A DNA stretch of 64,000 nt from Rhipicephalus microplus (lineage: Eukaryota; Arthropoda; Arachnida; Ixodida; Ixodidae), in NCBI RefSeq assembly GCF_043290135.1, contig NC_134710.1, forward strand, positions 142,800,832-142,864,831, in the 5' to 3' direction. Below, one piece after another: positions 54,874-62,339 of the stretch. How positions within the stretch are numbered: the stretch's first letter is position 1; every line of letters starts with the position of its first letter. The notes below the pieces were generated by a model that did not search any database, had not been told where the DNA came from, and worked only from the letters and a program-made list of their open reading frames with translations. The position numbers were made by a program, and so were the translations under genes.

Positions 54874-57381
54874 TCACTGAGAGTGGTAAAGTTTCATGCG
54901 GACCACGTGCACTGTCTCAGGCAGATGCTGGCGACGTTTCGAACAGGAGGAGGCGTCGGGCACGACTTCGTAAGTCACGTCGCTAAGACGGCGCAAAACC
55001 TTGTAGGGTCCGAAGTATCGGCGTAGGAGTTTCTCTGAGAGGCCTCTTCGTCGTACAGGAAACCAAACCCAGACTCTATCTCCTGGTTGATAAATGACGA
55101 ATCGATGGCGAAGGTTGTACCGTTGGGCGTCAAGTTGCTGCTGGTTCATTATTCTGACGCGGGCAAGCTGCCTTGCTTCCTCGGCGCGCTCAGTGAAGTC
55201 TGCGGCGTCTGTCTCTGAATCATTGCAATCGTAAGGCAGCATGGCGTCAAGCATTGTCGTAACTTCTCTGCCATGAATTAGCGCGAACGGCGTCATTTTT
55301 GTTGTTTCCTGGCGCGCCGTATTATACGCGAATGTGATGTACGGCAATATGCGGTCCCAATTCTTGTGTTCCACGTCGACGTACATGCAAAGCATGTCAG
55401 CGATTGTCCTGTTAAGTCGTTCTGTGAGCCCATTTGTTTGTGGGTGGTAAGCAGTCGTCTTCCTATGCGCTGTGCCACTGAGCGTAAGCACAGTGCGCAA
55501 AAGCTCGGCTGTAAACGCGGTGCCTTTGTCTGTTATGACGACAGCTGGAGCACCATGTCTCAGGACAATGTTCTCAATGAAGAACTGGGCCGCTTCAGCT
55601 GCAGTGCCACTCGCGATTGCCTTGGTCTCCGCGTATCGGGTGAGGTAGTCCGTCGCTACTATAACCCATTTGTTGCCGCTGTCCGATGTTGGGAATGGGC
55701 CCAGCAGATCCATTCCGATTTGAGAAAACGGCGTTTCTGGCACGGGCACAGGATGTAGTAGCCCAGCGGGTTTGACAGGTGGTACCTTGCGCCGCTGACA
55801 ATCAATGCATGTTCGGACGTAATTTTTAACCTCTGCTGCGATTCTTGGCCAGTAATATTTTTCTTTGATGCGTGTCAGTGTTCTTGTGAAACCGAGGTGG
55901 CCCGCAGTGGCTTCGTCATGGCAGGCTTGTAATATTTCGCTGCGGAGAGCTCCAGGAACTACCAGCAGATAGCTTCTACCTGTTGATGAAAAGTTCTTTT
56001 TGTACAGAATTCCGTCCCGTAAACAGAATGACGATAAGTTCTTCGAAAACACTCTTGGTGCATTGGCGGCCCGTCCGTTCAAGAATTCTATAAGCGAGTT
56101 GAGCTCCCGATCATCTTGTTGTTGCCGAGAAATGATAGCTGCATCGACAACTCCTAAAAAACCTGGGAAATCATCATCCTCTATAGCCGGTGATTCAATC
56201 GGAGACCTTGACAAACAGTCGGCGTCTAAGTGTTGCCTTCCGGACTTGTAAACTACGGCCATGTCGTACTCTTGGAGCCGTAAGCTCCATCGTGCTAAAC
56301 GTCCAGATGGGTCTTTCATGTTGGTCAACCAACAAAGAGAATGATGGTCGCTTACGACTTGGAAGGCGCGGCCATATAAGTACGGGCGGAACTTCGCAAC
56401 TGCCCAGACGACGGCCAGACACTCCTTCTCCGTTGTTGAGTAGTTAGACTCGGCACGTGTCAACGTTCTGCTAGCGTAGGCGACCACTCTCTCCATACCA
56501 TCTTGGCATTGGACAAGAACAGCACCTAGGCCCACATTGCTGGCGTCTGTATGGATGGCTGTTGGTGCATTCTCGTCGAAGTGAGCGAGGACAGGTGGAG
56601 TTTGTAGACGCTGTCGCAGCTCGTTGAACGAAGCTTCTTGCTCTTTACCCCATACAAATGCAATGTCTTCCCTTGTAAGGCGGGTGAGTGGAGAGGCGAT
56701 GTGTGCAAAGCCTGCTATAAATCGCCGGTAGTAGGCGCAGAGACCCAGAAAACGCCTGACCGCTTTCTTATCAACAGGCCTTGCGAACTTTGCGACGGCT
56801 GCCGTTTTATCTGGGTCAGGCTTCACACCTTCGCGACTGATCACGTGTCCCAGGAACTGGAGTTCTTCGAAGCCGAAGTGGCATTTTTCCGGTTTCAGTG
56901 TGAGTCCAGCGGACCGTATGGCTTGAAGGACTGACAGTAGCCGCTTTAGATGCTCTTCAAACGTGGCCGAAAAAACGATCACGTCGTCGAGGTACACAAG
57001 GCATGTTTTCCATTTCAGGCCGGACAGAATGGTATCCATTAGTCTCTGAAACGTGGCTGGGGCTGAGCATAGACCGAAAGGGAGGACTTTGAATTCATAA
57101 AGCCCGTCTGGCGTCACGAATGCGGTCTTTTCTCGGTCGCGCTCATCTACTTCTATTTGCCAGTATCCACTTTTAAGGTCCATTGACGAGAAGTAGCGCG
57201 CATGCCGTAGCCTGTCCAAAGAGTCATCAATCCGTGGTAATGGATAAACGTCTTTTTTTGTAACATGGTTCAGCTTACGATAATCGATGCAGAAACGCAA
57301 GCTGCCATCTTTCTTTTTCACGAGAACCACTGGCGATGCCCAAGGACTCTTCGATGGTTGGATTACATCATCCTCTAGCAT
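54874..57381 (-). CDS. Gypsy pol, part 2: reverse transcriptase, RNase H, integrase
   Basis: The open frame extends upstream of the ATG-like 57381 to the lesion near 57478. RT: VVLVKKKDGSLRFCVDYRKL, MDLKSGYWQIEVDERDREKT, GLCSAPATFQRLMD and CLVYLDDVIVFS (YLDD catalytic pair). RNase H: HTDASNVGLGAVLVQ, STTEKECLAVVWA, VSDHHSLCWL. Integrase: HHCC zinc region (HDEATAGHLG to CIDCQRRK), then DDE core (MDLLGPFPTS, VITDKGTAFTAEL, HPQTNGLTERLNRTIAD), then the RRYFGPYKVLRRL module. The stop at 54874 lies 58 bp before the purine tract. All catalytic residues appear present over 835 codons. The proteins copy element RNA to DNA and insert it into the genome. Confidence 0.9.
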   Translation of the reverse strand: MLEDDVIQPSKSPWASPVVLVKKKDGSLRFCIDYRKLNHVTKKDVYPLPRIDDSLDRLRHARYFSSMDLKSGYWQIEVDERDREKTAFVTPDGLYEFKVLPFGLCSAPATFQRLMDTILSGLKWKTCLVYLDDVIVFSATFEEHLKRLLSVLQAIRSAGLTLKPEKCHFGFEELQFLGHVISREGVKPDPDKTAAVAKFARPVDKKAVRRFLGLCAYYRRFIAGFAHIASPLTRLTREDIAFVWGKEQEASFNELRQRLQTPPVLAHFDENAPTAIHTDASNVGLGAVLVQCQDGMERVVAYASRTLTRAESNYSTTEKECLAVVWAVAKFRPYLYGRAFQVVSDHHSLCWLTNMKDPSGRLARWSLRLQEYDMAVVYKSGRQHLDADCLSRSPIESPAIEDDDFPGFLGVVDAAIISRQQQDDRELNSLIEFLNGRAANAPRVFSKNLSSFCLRDGILYKKNFSSTGRSYLLVVPGALRSEILQACHDEATAGHLGFTRTLTRIKEKYYWPRIAAEVKNYVRTCIDCQRRKVPPVKPAGLLHPVPVPETPFSQIGMDLLGPFPTSDSGNKWVIVATDYLTRYAETKAIASGTAAEAAQFFIENIVLRHGAPAVVITDKGTAFTAELLRTVLTLSGTAHRKTTAYHPQTNGLTERLNRTIADMLCMYVDVEHKNWDRILPYITFAYNTARQETTKMTPFALIHGREVTTMLDAMLPYDCNDSETDAADFTERAEEARQLARVRIMNQQQLDAQRYNLRHRFVIYQPGDRVWVWFPVRRRGLSEKLLRRYFGPYKVLRRLSDVTYEVVPDASSCSKRRQHLPETVHVVRMKLYHSQ

Positions 57382-57401
57382 CTTCTTGACTTGCTGCTGG
57401 A

Positions 57402-58409
57402 TTACCTCACGTTCTTTCTGAGCAACGCGATATGGGTTCTGTCGGATCGGTCTTGCTGTGTCTTCCGTAATGATGGATGCTTAGTCAGAGGCGTTCGACC
57501 CACTCGTGATGTCGATGAGAAGCAGTCCTTGAACTGGTCGAGCAGCTCCATGAGACGGCATCTTTCAGTCGGTGTTAGACTCGGACCGATATCAACTGGT
57601 GGTGTATGTGGAGGTGATTGAGCTGTGGCTTCCCCTTGCATTAGAAGACAGTCGTGAGAGTAGTCGAGCTCTTCGAGGTACGCCACAGCCGTGCCTTTAC
57701 CGATGTGCCGGCGCTCATTCGTGAAGTTGGTCAGAAGCACCTCTGCGCGCCCATCCACTAAGCTGACGATGCCGCGAGCGATGGCGATGCCTTGGCGAAA
57801 AAGTAGGGCAGTGATGCGTTCGGCTATGGCGTCTTCATTACAGTCCACGTCACAACACACAGAAACAAGACTACAAGACAGCGGTGGCACGCAGACGTCG
57901 TCGTCAACCACACGTAACACCCTGGGTTCTTGGTCTGGATCTTGGGTCACAGACTTGTCAGCGGCGAATGTGATCACACCATCGCGTATGTTAACCACAG
58001 CACCGTACTCTCTTAAGAAGTCCATTCCCAGTATCATAGGTTTGCAGCACTCCGGTAGGATTAGAAATGTGGCTACAAAAGCTGCATTCCCAATTGTGAG
58101 TCTTGCTGTACATTTTCCGGTGGGAGTCATTATCTGGCCTCCAGCATTTCGGATATATGGGCCCGTCCATTCCATCCTGACTTTCTTAAGTTCGTCTGCC
58201 AATCGTTCACTCATTATGGAGAAGTCTGCACCCGTATCGACTAAGGCTGTCACTTCAACGCCGTCAACCGTTACAGCGAGGTCGGCAGTCACAGTTTTCT
58301 CGGCGGAGTCTTTATCGTCATCTCTCACGTGTTTCGGCAGCAGTGGGGGATTTTCGGCAATTCGACGGCTTGCAACCTTCCCCCCAGAGGTCGCTGCTTT
58401 CAGTTTCCC
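57402..58409 (-). CDS. Gypsy pol, part 1: protease and linker to RT, in -1 frame after gag
   Basis: The frame is open from the heptamer at 58409-58403 without an ATG, so it must be made as a Gag-Pol fusion. The aspartic protease has ALVDTGADFSIMSERLADEL and closes with MILGMDFLREYGAVVNI. A linker follows with IAIARGIVSLVDGRAEVLLT and a region before RT (DIGPSLTPTERCRLMELLDQ, FKDCFSS). The frame is lost at about 57478: after GRTPLTKH one base appears to be missing, so translation runs to a stop at 57402 instead of into RT. The missing base may be a true mutation or a sequencing error. The protease would cut Gag and Pol. Confidence 0.85.
   Translation of the reverse strand, partial: GKLKAATSGGKVASRRIAENPPLLPKHVRDDDKDSAEKTVTADLAVTVDGVEVTALVDTGADFSIMSERLADELKKVRMEWTGPYIRNAGGQIMTPTGKCTARLTIGNAAFVATFLILPECCKPMILGMDFLREYGAVVNIRDGVITFAADKSVTQDPDQEPRVLRVVDDDVCVPPLSCSLVSVCCDVDCNEDAIAERITALLFRQGIAIARGIVSLVDGRAEVLLTNFTNERRHIGKGTAVAYLEELDYSHDCLLMQGEATAQSPPHTPPVDIGPSLTPTERCRLMELLDQFKDCFSSTSRVGRTPLTKHPSLRKTQQDRSDRTHIALLRKNVR
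58339..58409 (-). promoter_or_regulatory. Probable -1 ribosomal frameshift signal (slippery heptamer and stem-loop)
   Basis: The gag frame reads CGG GGA AAC TGA, so the heptamer G GGA AAC (58409-58403) immediately precedes the stop (58402-58400). Slipping back one base enters the pol frame, which is open from here through the protease. Downstream AGCAG (58398-58394) can pair with CTGCT (58343-58339), and TGGGGG (58386-58381) with CCCCCA (58349-58344), giving a stem with a 7 nt bulge. GGGAAAC is a known slippery sequence in retroviruses. Confidence 0.75.
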
Positions 58410-59827
58410 CGCCGTGGGCTGGGAGACCGACCTCTGACGGCGTCGGCAAAACTACGGCGGCTTGGTGAACCAAAGCGAGCCGGGGATGGTGAGTGCGTCC
58501 GGGAGGTAGAAGAACCTTCCCGCCTGCCAGCCTGGTCGTCGTCGATGTGGGCATGGCTTTCGTCAAACTGTCGGCGCGTAGCTGCAGGTGCACTACCGCG
58601 GTATTCAGCTCGGCGATGTGGGCAAAAACGGTAAATGTGCCCTGGCTCTCCACAGTTGTAGCACAGTGGTCGGTGATCCGCAGTGCGCCATATGTCGGTC
58701 TTTCGCATATAGGGTCGCCTGACAGAATCCTGCTGAGCCCAGGCTGCCACAGGATACGGCTCGAGGTACTGCGGTGCTGGCATGGGCGTGGGTCGACGAA
58801 CAGCGTCTGCATAGCTGTATCCGTTCGGCTGGTAGGATACTTCTGGAGCCAATGGACGACGCACAGCATCTGCATAGGTATACGAGTTTGAACGGTGCGG
58901 TGGAGCGAAATATTGCTGAGGAGAGGCAAACGCTTGTCGAAGTTCATGGCGAACGACTTCAGCGACGGAGGCTACCGTGGACTCTTGCTGCGGGGGCGCC
59001 TGTGACTGCAATGAGTATTTTGCGTTCTCCTTCGCGATCTCCTCACGCACGATCTGTCTAATCAGGTGGCGTAGAGAAAACTCGTCGTTTGCGGTAAGTG
59101 CGGCGGCGCCTGCAGCTGCACCGGTGGCCGGGCGATCAGACTGTCGGTACCGTTGCTGCAGCGCACGCTCTATTGCGGTGGCCTCCCTGGTGAACTCGTC
59201 CACTGTTGTCGGTGGATTGCGCACAAGACCAACAAATAGCTGCTCTTTGACGCCCCTCATCAGATGGCTTAGCTTTCGAGCCTCGGGCATGTTGGGGTCC
59301 GCGCGGTGGCACAGACGCACCATATCCTCAGCAAACATGGCGACGCTTTCATGCAGCTGTTGGGTGCGTCCTTCAAGAAGGCGTTGTGCGTTTTCGTGTC
59401 GGTCCGCGTTACCGAAGGTGTCAAGGAACCGACGGCAAAACTCCTCCCATGTCGTCAATGTTGCCTCCCGGTTTATAAACCACGTCTTCGCGCCGTCTTC
59501 AAGGGCGAAGTATACGTGGAAGAGCTTTCCCTCGAGGCTCCAGTAGTTCGATTTAGCTACCCGTTCAAACTGCTCAAGCCAGTCTTGCGCATCTTCGTTC
59601 GGCCGGCCATGAAATGGTTCAGGAATGCGCATATTCTGAACCGTCACCTGTGCAGGACTCCTTGCCATTTCTTGAGTAGGAGTAGCTGTCGAAAGTGTTG
59701 CTCCCTTTAAAAGGCCAAACTCCGGTTGAAGACCTTGAAGGCGACGGCTTGAGCGGTGCACAGGCGTCTCCACGCGTGGCTGTCTCGTAGGGCTGGACTC
59801 GGGGCTTCTCACAGGGGTGCTGACCAT
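58400..59827 (-). CDS. Gypsy gag (capsid-nucleocapsid), intact
   Basis: 475 codons from an ATG 30 bp after the 5' LTR to the TGA at 58400. Residues 65-240 form the retrotransposon gag fold (RIPEPFHGRPNEDAQDWLEQ, then KTWFINREATLTTWEEFCRR, then LSHLMRGVKEQLFVGL). Near residue 389 there is one CCHC zinc knuckle, CYNCGEPGHIYRFC. The tail is Arg/Ser/Pro-rich (RSFADAVRGRSPSPRRGN), as in RNA-binding nucleocapsids. The Tyr-rich ADAVRRP unit occurs twice. No stop or shift is seen. Gag forms the virus-like particle in the cytoplasm and packages the element RNA. Confidence 0.9.
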   Translation of the reverse strand: MVSTPVRSPESSPTRQPRVETPVHRSSRRLQGLQPEFGLLKGATLSTATPTQEMARSPAQVTVQNMRIPEPFHGRPNEDAQDWLEQFERVAKSNYWSLEGKLFHVYFALEDGAKTWFINREATLTTWEEFCRRFLDTFGNADRHENAQRLLEGRTQQLHESVAMFAEDMVRLCHRADPNMPEARKLSHLMRGVKEQLFVGLVRNPPTTVDEFTREATAIERALQQRYRQSDRPATGAAAGAAALTANDEFSLRHLIRQIVREEIAKENAKYSLQSQAPPQQESTVASVAEVVRHELRQAFASPQQYFAPPHRSNSYTYADAVRRPLAPEVSYQPNGYSYADAVRRPTPMPAPQYLEPYPVAAWAQQDSVRRPYMRKTDIWRTADHRPLCYNCGEPGHIYRFCPHRRAEYRGSAPAATRRQFDESHAHIDDDQAGRREGSSTSRTHSPSPARFGSPSRRSFADAVRGRSPSPRRGN

Positions 59828-59836
59828 GAGGTGGTA

Positions 59837-59856
59837 GTACCCAGCTCCTCCACCAG
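59837..59856 (-). other. Candidate primer binding site
   Basis: Right behind the 5' LTR the minus strand reads TGGTGGAGGAGCTGGG. From memory the complement of a tRNA-Ala 3' end is TGGTGGAGATGCCGGG, 13 of 16 alike. Such a site primes minus-strand DNA synthesis. Confidence 0.5.
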
Positions 59857-60042
59857 TGTCGCTGGTTATAAATTACAGAGGGTTTATTTAAAAACACGGA
59901 CAGTGGAACTTATAGAGACGCTCTCAGAGAAGGCCGCTATGATCGTCGTCTTCTTCACTTGCCTGCGCTGCGCCTCTCGAGCAAAACCACCTTCTTCGTT
60001 GTCGTTGCTATCTCGCCGCTAAATGCAGCTATGCACGCGGCA
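59857..60042 (-). repeat. 5' LTR of the young Ty3/gypsy element
   Basis: 186 bp, one base different from the 3' LTR. TG...CA ends are present and ATAT follows at 60043-60046, matching the four bases before 54618. Confidence 0.9.
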
Positions 60043-60046
60043 ATAT

Positions 60047-60221
60047 ATATTATAGGCATTCATTAAGCACATCTACTATCTTTACACATGTTCATCATCA
60101 TGAGCTGTCGTCATATTCATCTGCTGTGGGGACTTGGTTTGCCCGAGTTCTGTGCCTTGGGTGTGGTCGCTTCATCGCGTCTTCTGGGCCTAGTAAAGGT
60201 TGCCTTCACCGTTGCATCACA
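60047..60221 (+). repeat. Probable 5' LTR (main part) of the second gypsy element
   Basis: The segment lies directly upstream of a TGGTGGAG primer-site-like start (60224-60231) and of gag at 60320, and ends TCACA. The 5' part would be at 54583-54617, separated by the young element. No second LTR is in the window for comparison. Confidence 0.4.
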
Positions 60222-60319
60222 AGTGGTGGAGTGTGCTCTGCGATCTTCCGTCCTCTCCCAGCACGCTTTACCTCCAGGAGCTCCGCTCAGGTCGTCGTCT
60301 GTGCCAGGTGTCCAGTAAC

Positions 60320-61373
60320 ATGCCTCAGGACGAGCCAATCGGCGCTTCTGCATCTACCTCCACGGCCCCGGCTACCGCGGCCTATCCATCGTCGATTATC
60401 ACCGCGCACCAGCGTGAGCCACCAACGTTTGCCGGACTTCGAGGTGAAGATGTGGAGGATTGGTTGGACCAATTCAATCGAGCGAGTTCCACTAAAACTA
60501 GGATAATCCTACCAAGCTTCGCCGTGTTTCTTTTTATCTGACAGGCGTAGCGAAAACATGGTATTTAAATCATGAAACAGACATCACGGACTGGACACAT
60601 TTCAAGCAACAGCTTCGCCAAATTATCGGCACCCCGGCGGTTCGTTCAGCTCTCGCGAAGAAGACACAGGATGCTCGCAAGCAACAATGCGGTGAGTCTT
60701 ACAACTCGTACATAGAGGATGTGCCTGCTCTCTGTCACCGTTTCAGAATGTCCATGCCTGAATCAGAGAGAGTTCGTCATCTATTGAAAGGGATCGGCAC
60801 GGTTGCGTTCAATGCCTTGGTCATACAAAACTCGACCACAGTCGCTGAGGTTGTGGCCACGTTCTAACGCCTAGAGGAACTTGAGTCCAACGGTTACCAC
60901 TGAACAGCGCTGACAATACCACCACGACTGATACCTCATTGTGTGCTATGATCCGGGCGATTATGCGGGAAGAGCTGCAATCTTTCGGCCTCTCAACGAC
61001 ACCAAGTCCACCACCACACTCCAACTCTGCTTTGCGCGATGTTATCAAAGAGGAGTTGGCGTCCATGACCGGGCCAACGTATGTAGACTCTCCGGTACCT
61101 CGACTCCAGCCGACAAACACACAAGTCCTCGCTGGTTCATCACCCGTCGTACAACCGATACCCGCACACTCGACGCCTGCTTCACTGGCTTCGTTAACTA
61201 CGAGTGCGCCTAGCCAGCCCATTCACCCTCTATGGCGGCCATCTCGTCCGATCTGTTATTACTGCGGCTACCGGGGCCACATTGCACGCTTCTGTCGAAA
61301 GCGTCGGCAGGACGAGTGTCGTGGATTCGGCCCCTACGGATGGGATGATGGGACAAGCGGGTCCGCTTTCTAA
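60320..61373 (+). pseudogene. Gag of the second gypsy element, broken
   Basis: ATG at 60320 (MPQDEPIGASAS) opens a gag with PPTFAGLRGEDVEDWLDQFN and, after a frameshift near 60500-60535, VAKTWYLNHETDITDWTHFK, RFRMSMPESERVRHLLKGI and so on. TAA at 60865-60867 and TGA at 60901-60903 interrupt it. A zinc knuckle, CYYCGYRGHIARFC, follows near 61255-61296, and the frame ends at 61373. The order matches that of a normal gag. Confidence 0.75.
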
Positions 61374-61597
61374 CGTCGTCCTTATGATTCGCCGCTACGT
61401 CGCTCACTGTCTCCAACTGCGACATCTGAGCCAACCCCTTCTCACCGCTCTACTAGACGCCGCTCACCATCACCCTTCTGCCGCTCCACGTCTGCATTGC
61501 CACCTGACTTGCAATTCACCAACCAACGCCCGGAAAACTAACCTCTGCAGCTTTTGGAGGAAAAGCTGCATCGAACAAAAAGACAGAAATTCCTCGA

Positions 61598-62284
61598 GTG
61601 CGTCCATATTATACGATATCTGTTTTAATAGAAGGTGTGTACGTGGACGCTTTAATAGACACTGGTGCTTGTTTGTCTATGATTAATCATTGCTTGTGCT
61701 CACATCTGCGAAAAATCACCACCCCTTATGATGGACCTACACTGCTCGCTGCTCAAGGGGACGCCATTAGACATGCCGCTATGTGCACCGCTCGTGTTTT
61801 CATAGCTGGTCTTCTCCATTTTGTGCAATTTGCCGTGCTGAGTTCGTGTGCCCACCAGCTTATATTAGGCTGGGATTTTCTGTCTACGGCGAACGCTTCC
61901 ATCTGCTGTCGAGAAAATGTTGTTCATATGATGGAAACTGACTATGCCCTTTATGTGGATGACAAGCCCGTTCGCTTGCTCGCTGCGGAAGATACCGAGC
62001 TACCACCTGGTCATCAGCGAATAGTTACCATCACTTCTAATGTGATCGACTCTGGTGACGTGTTTGTCCAACCATCTACACGCTGTCTCACAAGAGGTAT
62101 AGCCCTTGCTTCAGGTCTAGCGCGGTTCCACAATGGCTCCGGACTTCTCCACACTACAAACCAGACGTCTAAGAAAATTCTCATTCCTAAAGGCACCACA
62201 ATGGCTTGCGTTACCGAATCCCAACCTGTCTATGTTGTCCCGCTTATGCCAGTGTGTTCTGACCTTCCTTCTATTGGACGTTGA
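61598..62284 (+). CDS. Protease region of the second gypsy element
   Basis: An open frame of 228 codons with VDALIDTGACLSMI, the aspartic protease DTGA motif, and HQLILGWDFLSTANASI, the second conserved strand. A region rich in VFVQPSTRCLTRGIALASGL follows before a stop at 62282-62284. The frame probably belongs to a longer pol; it stops just before RT begins in another frame, so a frameshift near 62285 is likely. No independent start context is evident. Confidence 0.75.
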   Translation: MRPYYTISVLIEGVYVDALIDTGACLSMINHCLCSHLRKITTPYDGPTLLAAQGDAIRHAAMCTARVFIAGLLHFVQFAVLSSCAHQLILGWDFLSTANASICCRENVVHMMETDYALYVDDKPVRLLAAEDTELPPGHQRIVTITSNVIDSGDVFVQPSTRCLTRGIALASGLARFHNGSGLLHTTNQTSKKILIPKGTTMACVTESQPVYVVPLMPVCSDLPSIGR

Positions 62285-62339
62285 TCAAGCGTTTCTGTTC
62301 TTGCTGCGACTATTAGTCCAGAGCCGACCTCTCCACAGA

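Larger units (their letters stand above)
54618..60042 (-). mobile_element. Young Ty3/gypsy LTR retrotransposon
   Basis: A complete element of 5425 bp on the minus strand in the order LTR, primer site, gag, protease, RT, RNase H, integrase, purine tract, LTR. It has no env. The LTRs are equal in length and differ at one position, and ATAT flanks it on both sides in an AT tract. Gag is intact, and pol has one obvious lesion. It is the best-preserved mobile element of the window. The pol order and YLDD, DTGA and GPY motifs place it in Ty3/gypsy (Metaviridae); I cannot name the clade. Confidence 0.9.

Noticed and set aside
58318..58947. 209-codon minus-strand open frame overlapping gag
   Set aside because: A third-frame shadow of the gag end with no gypsy motif; gag and the -1 frame pol explain the region.
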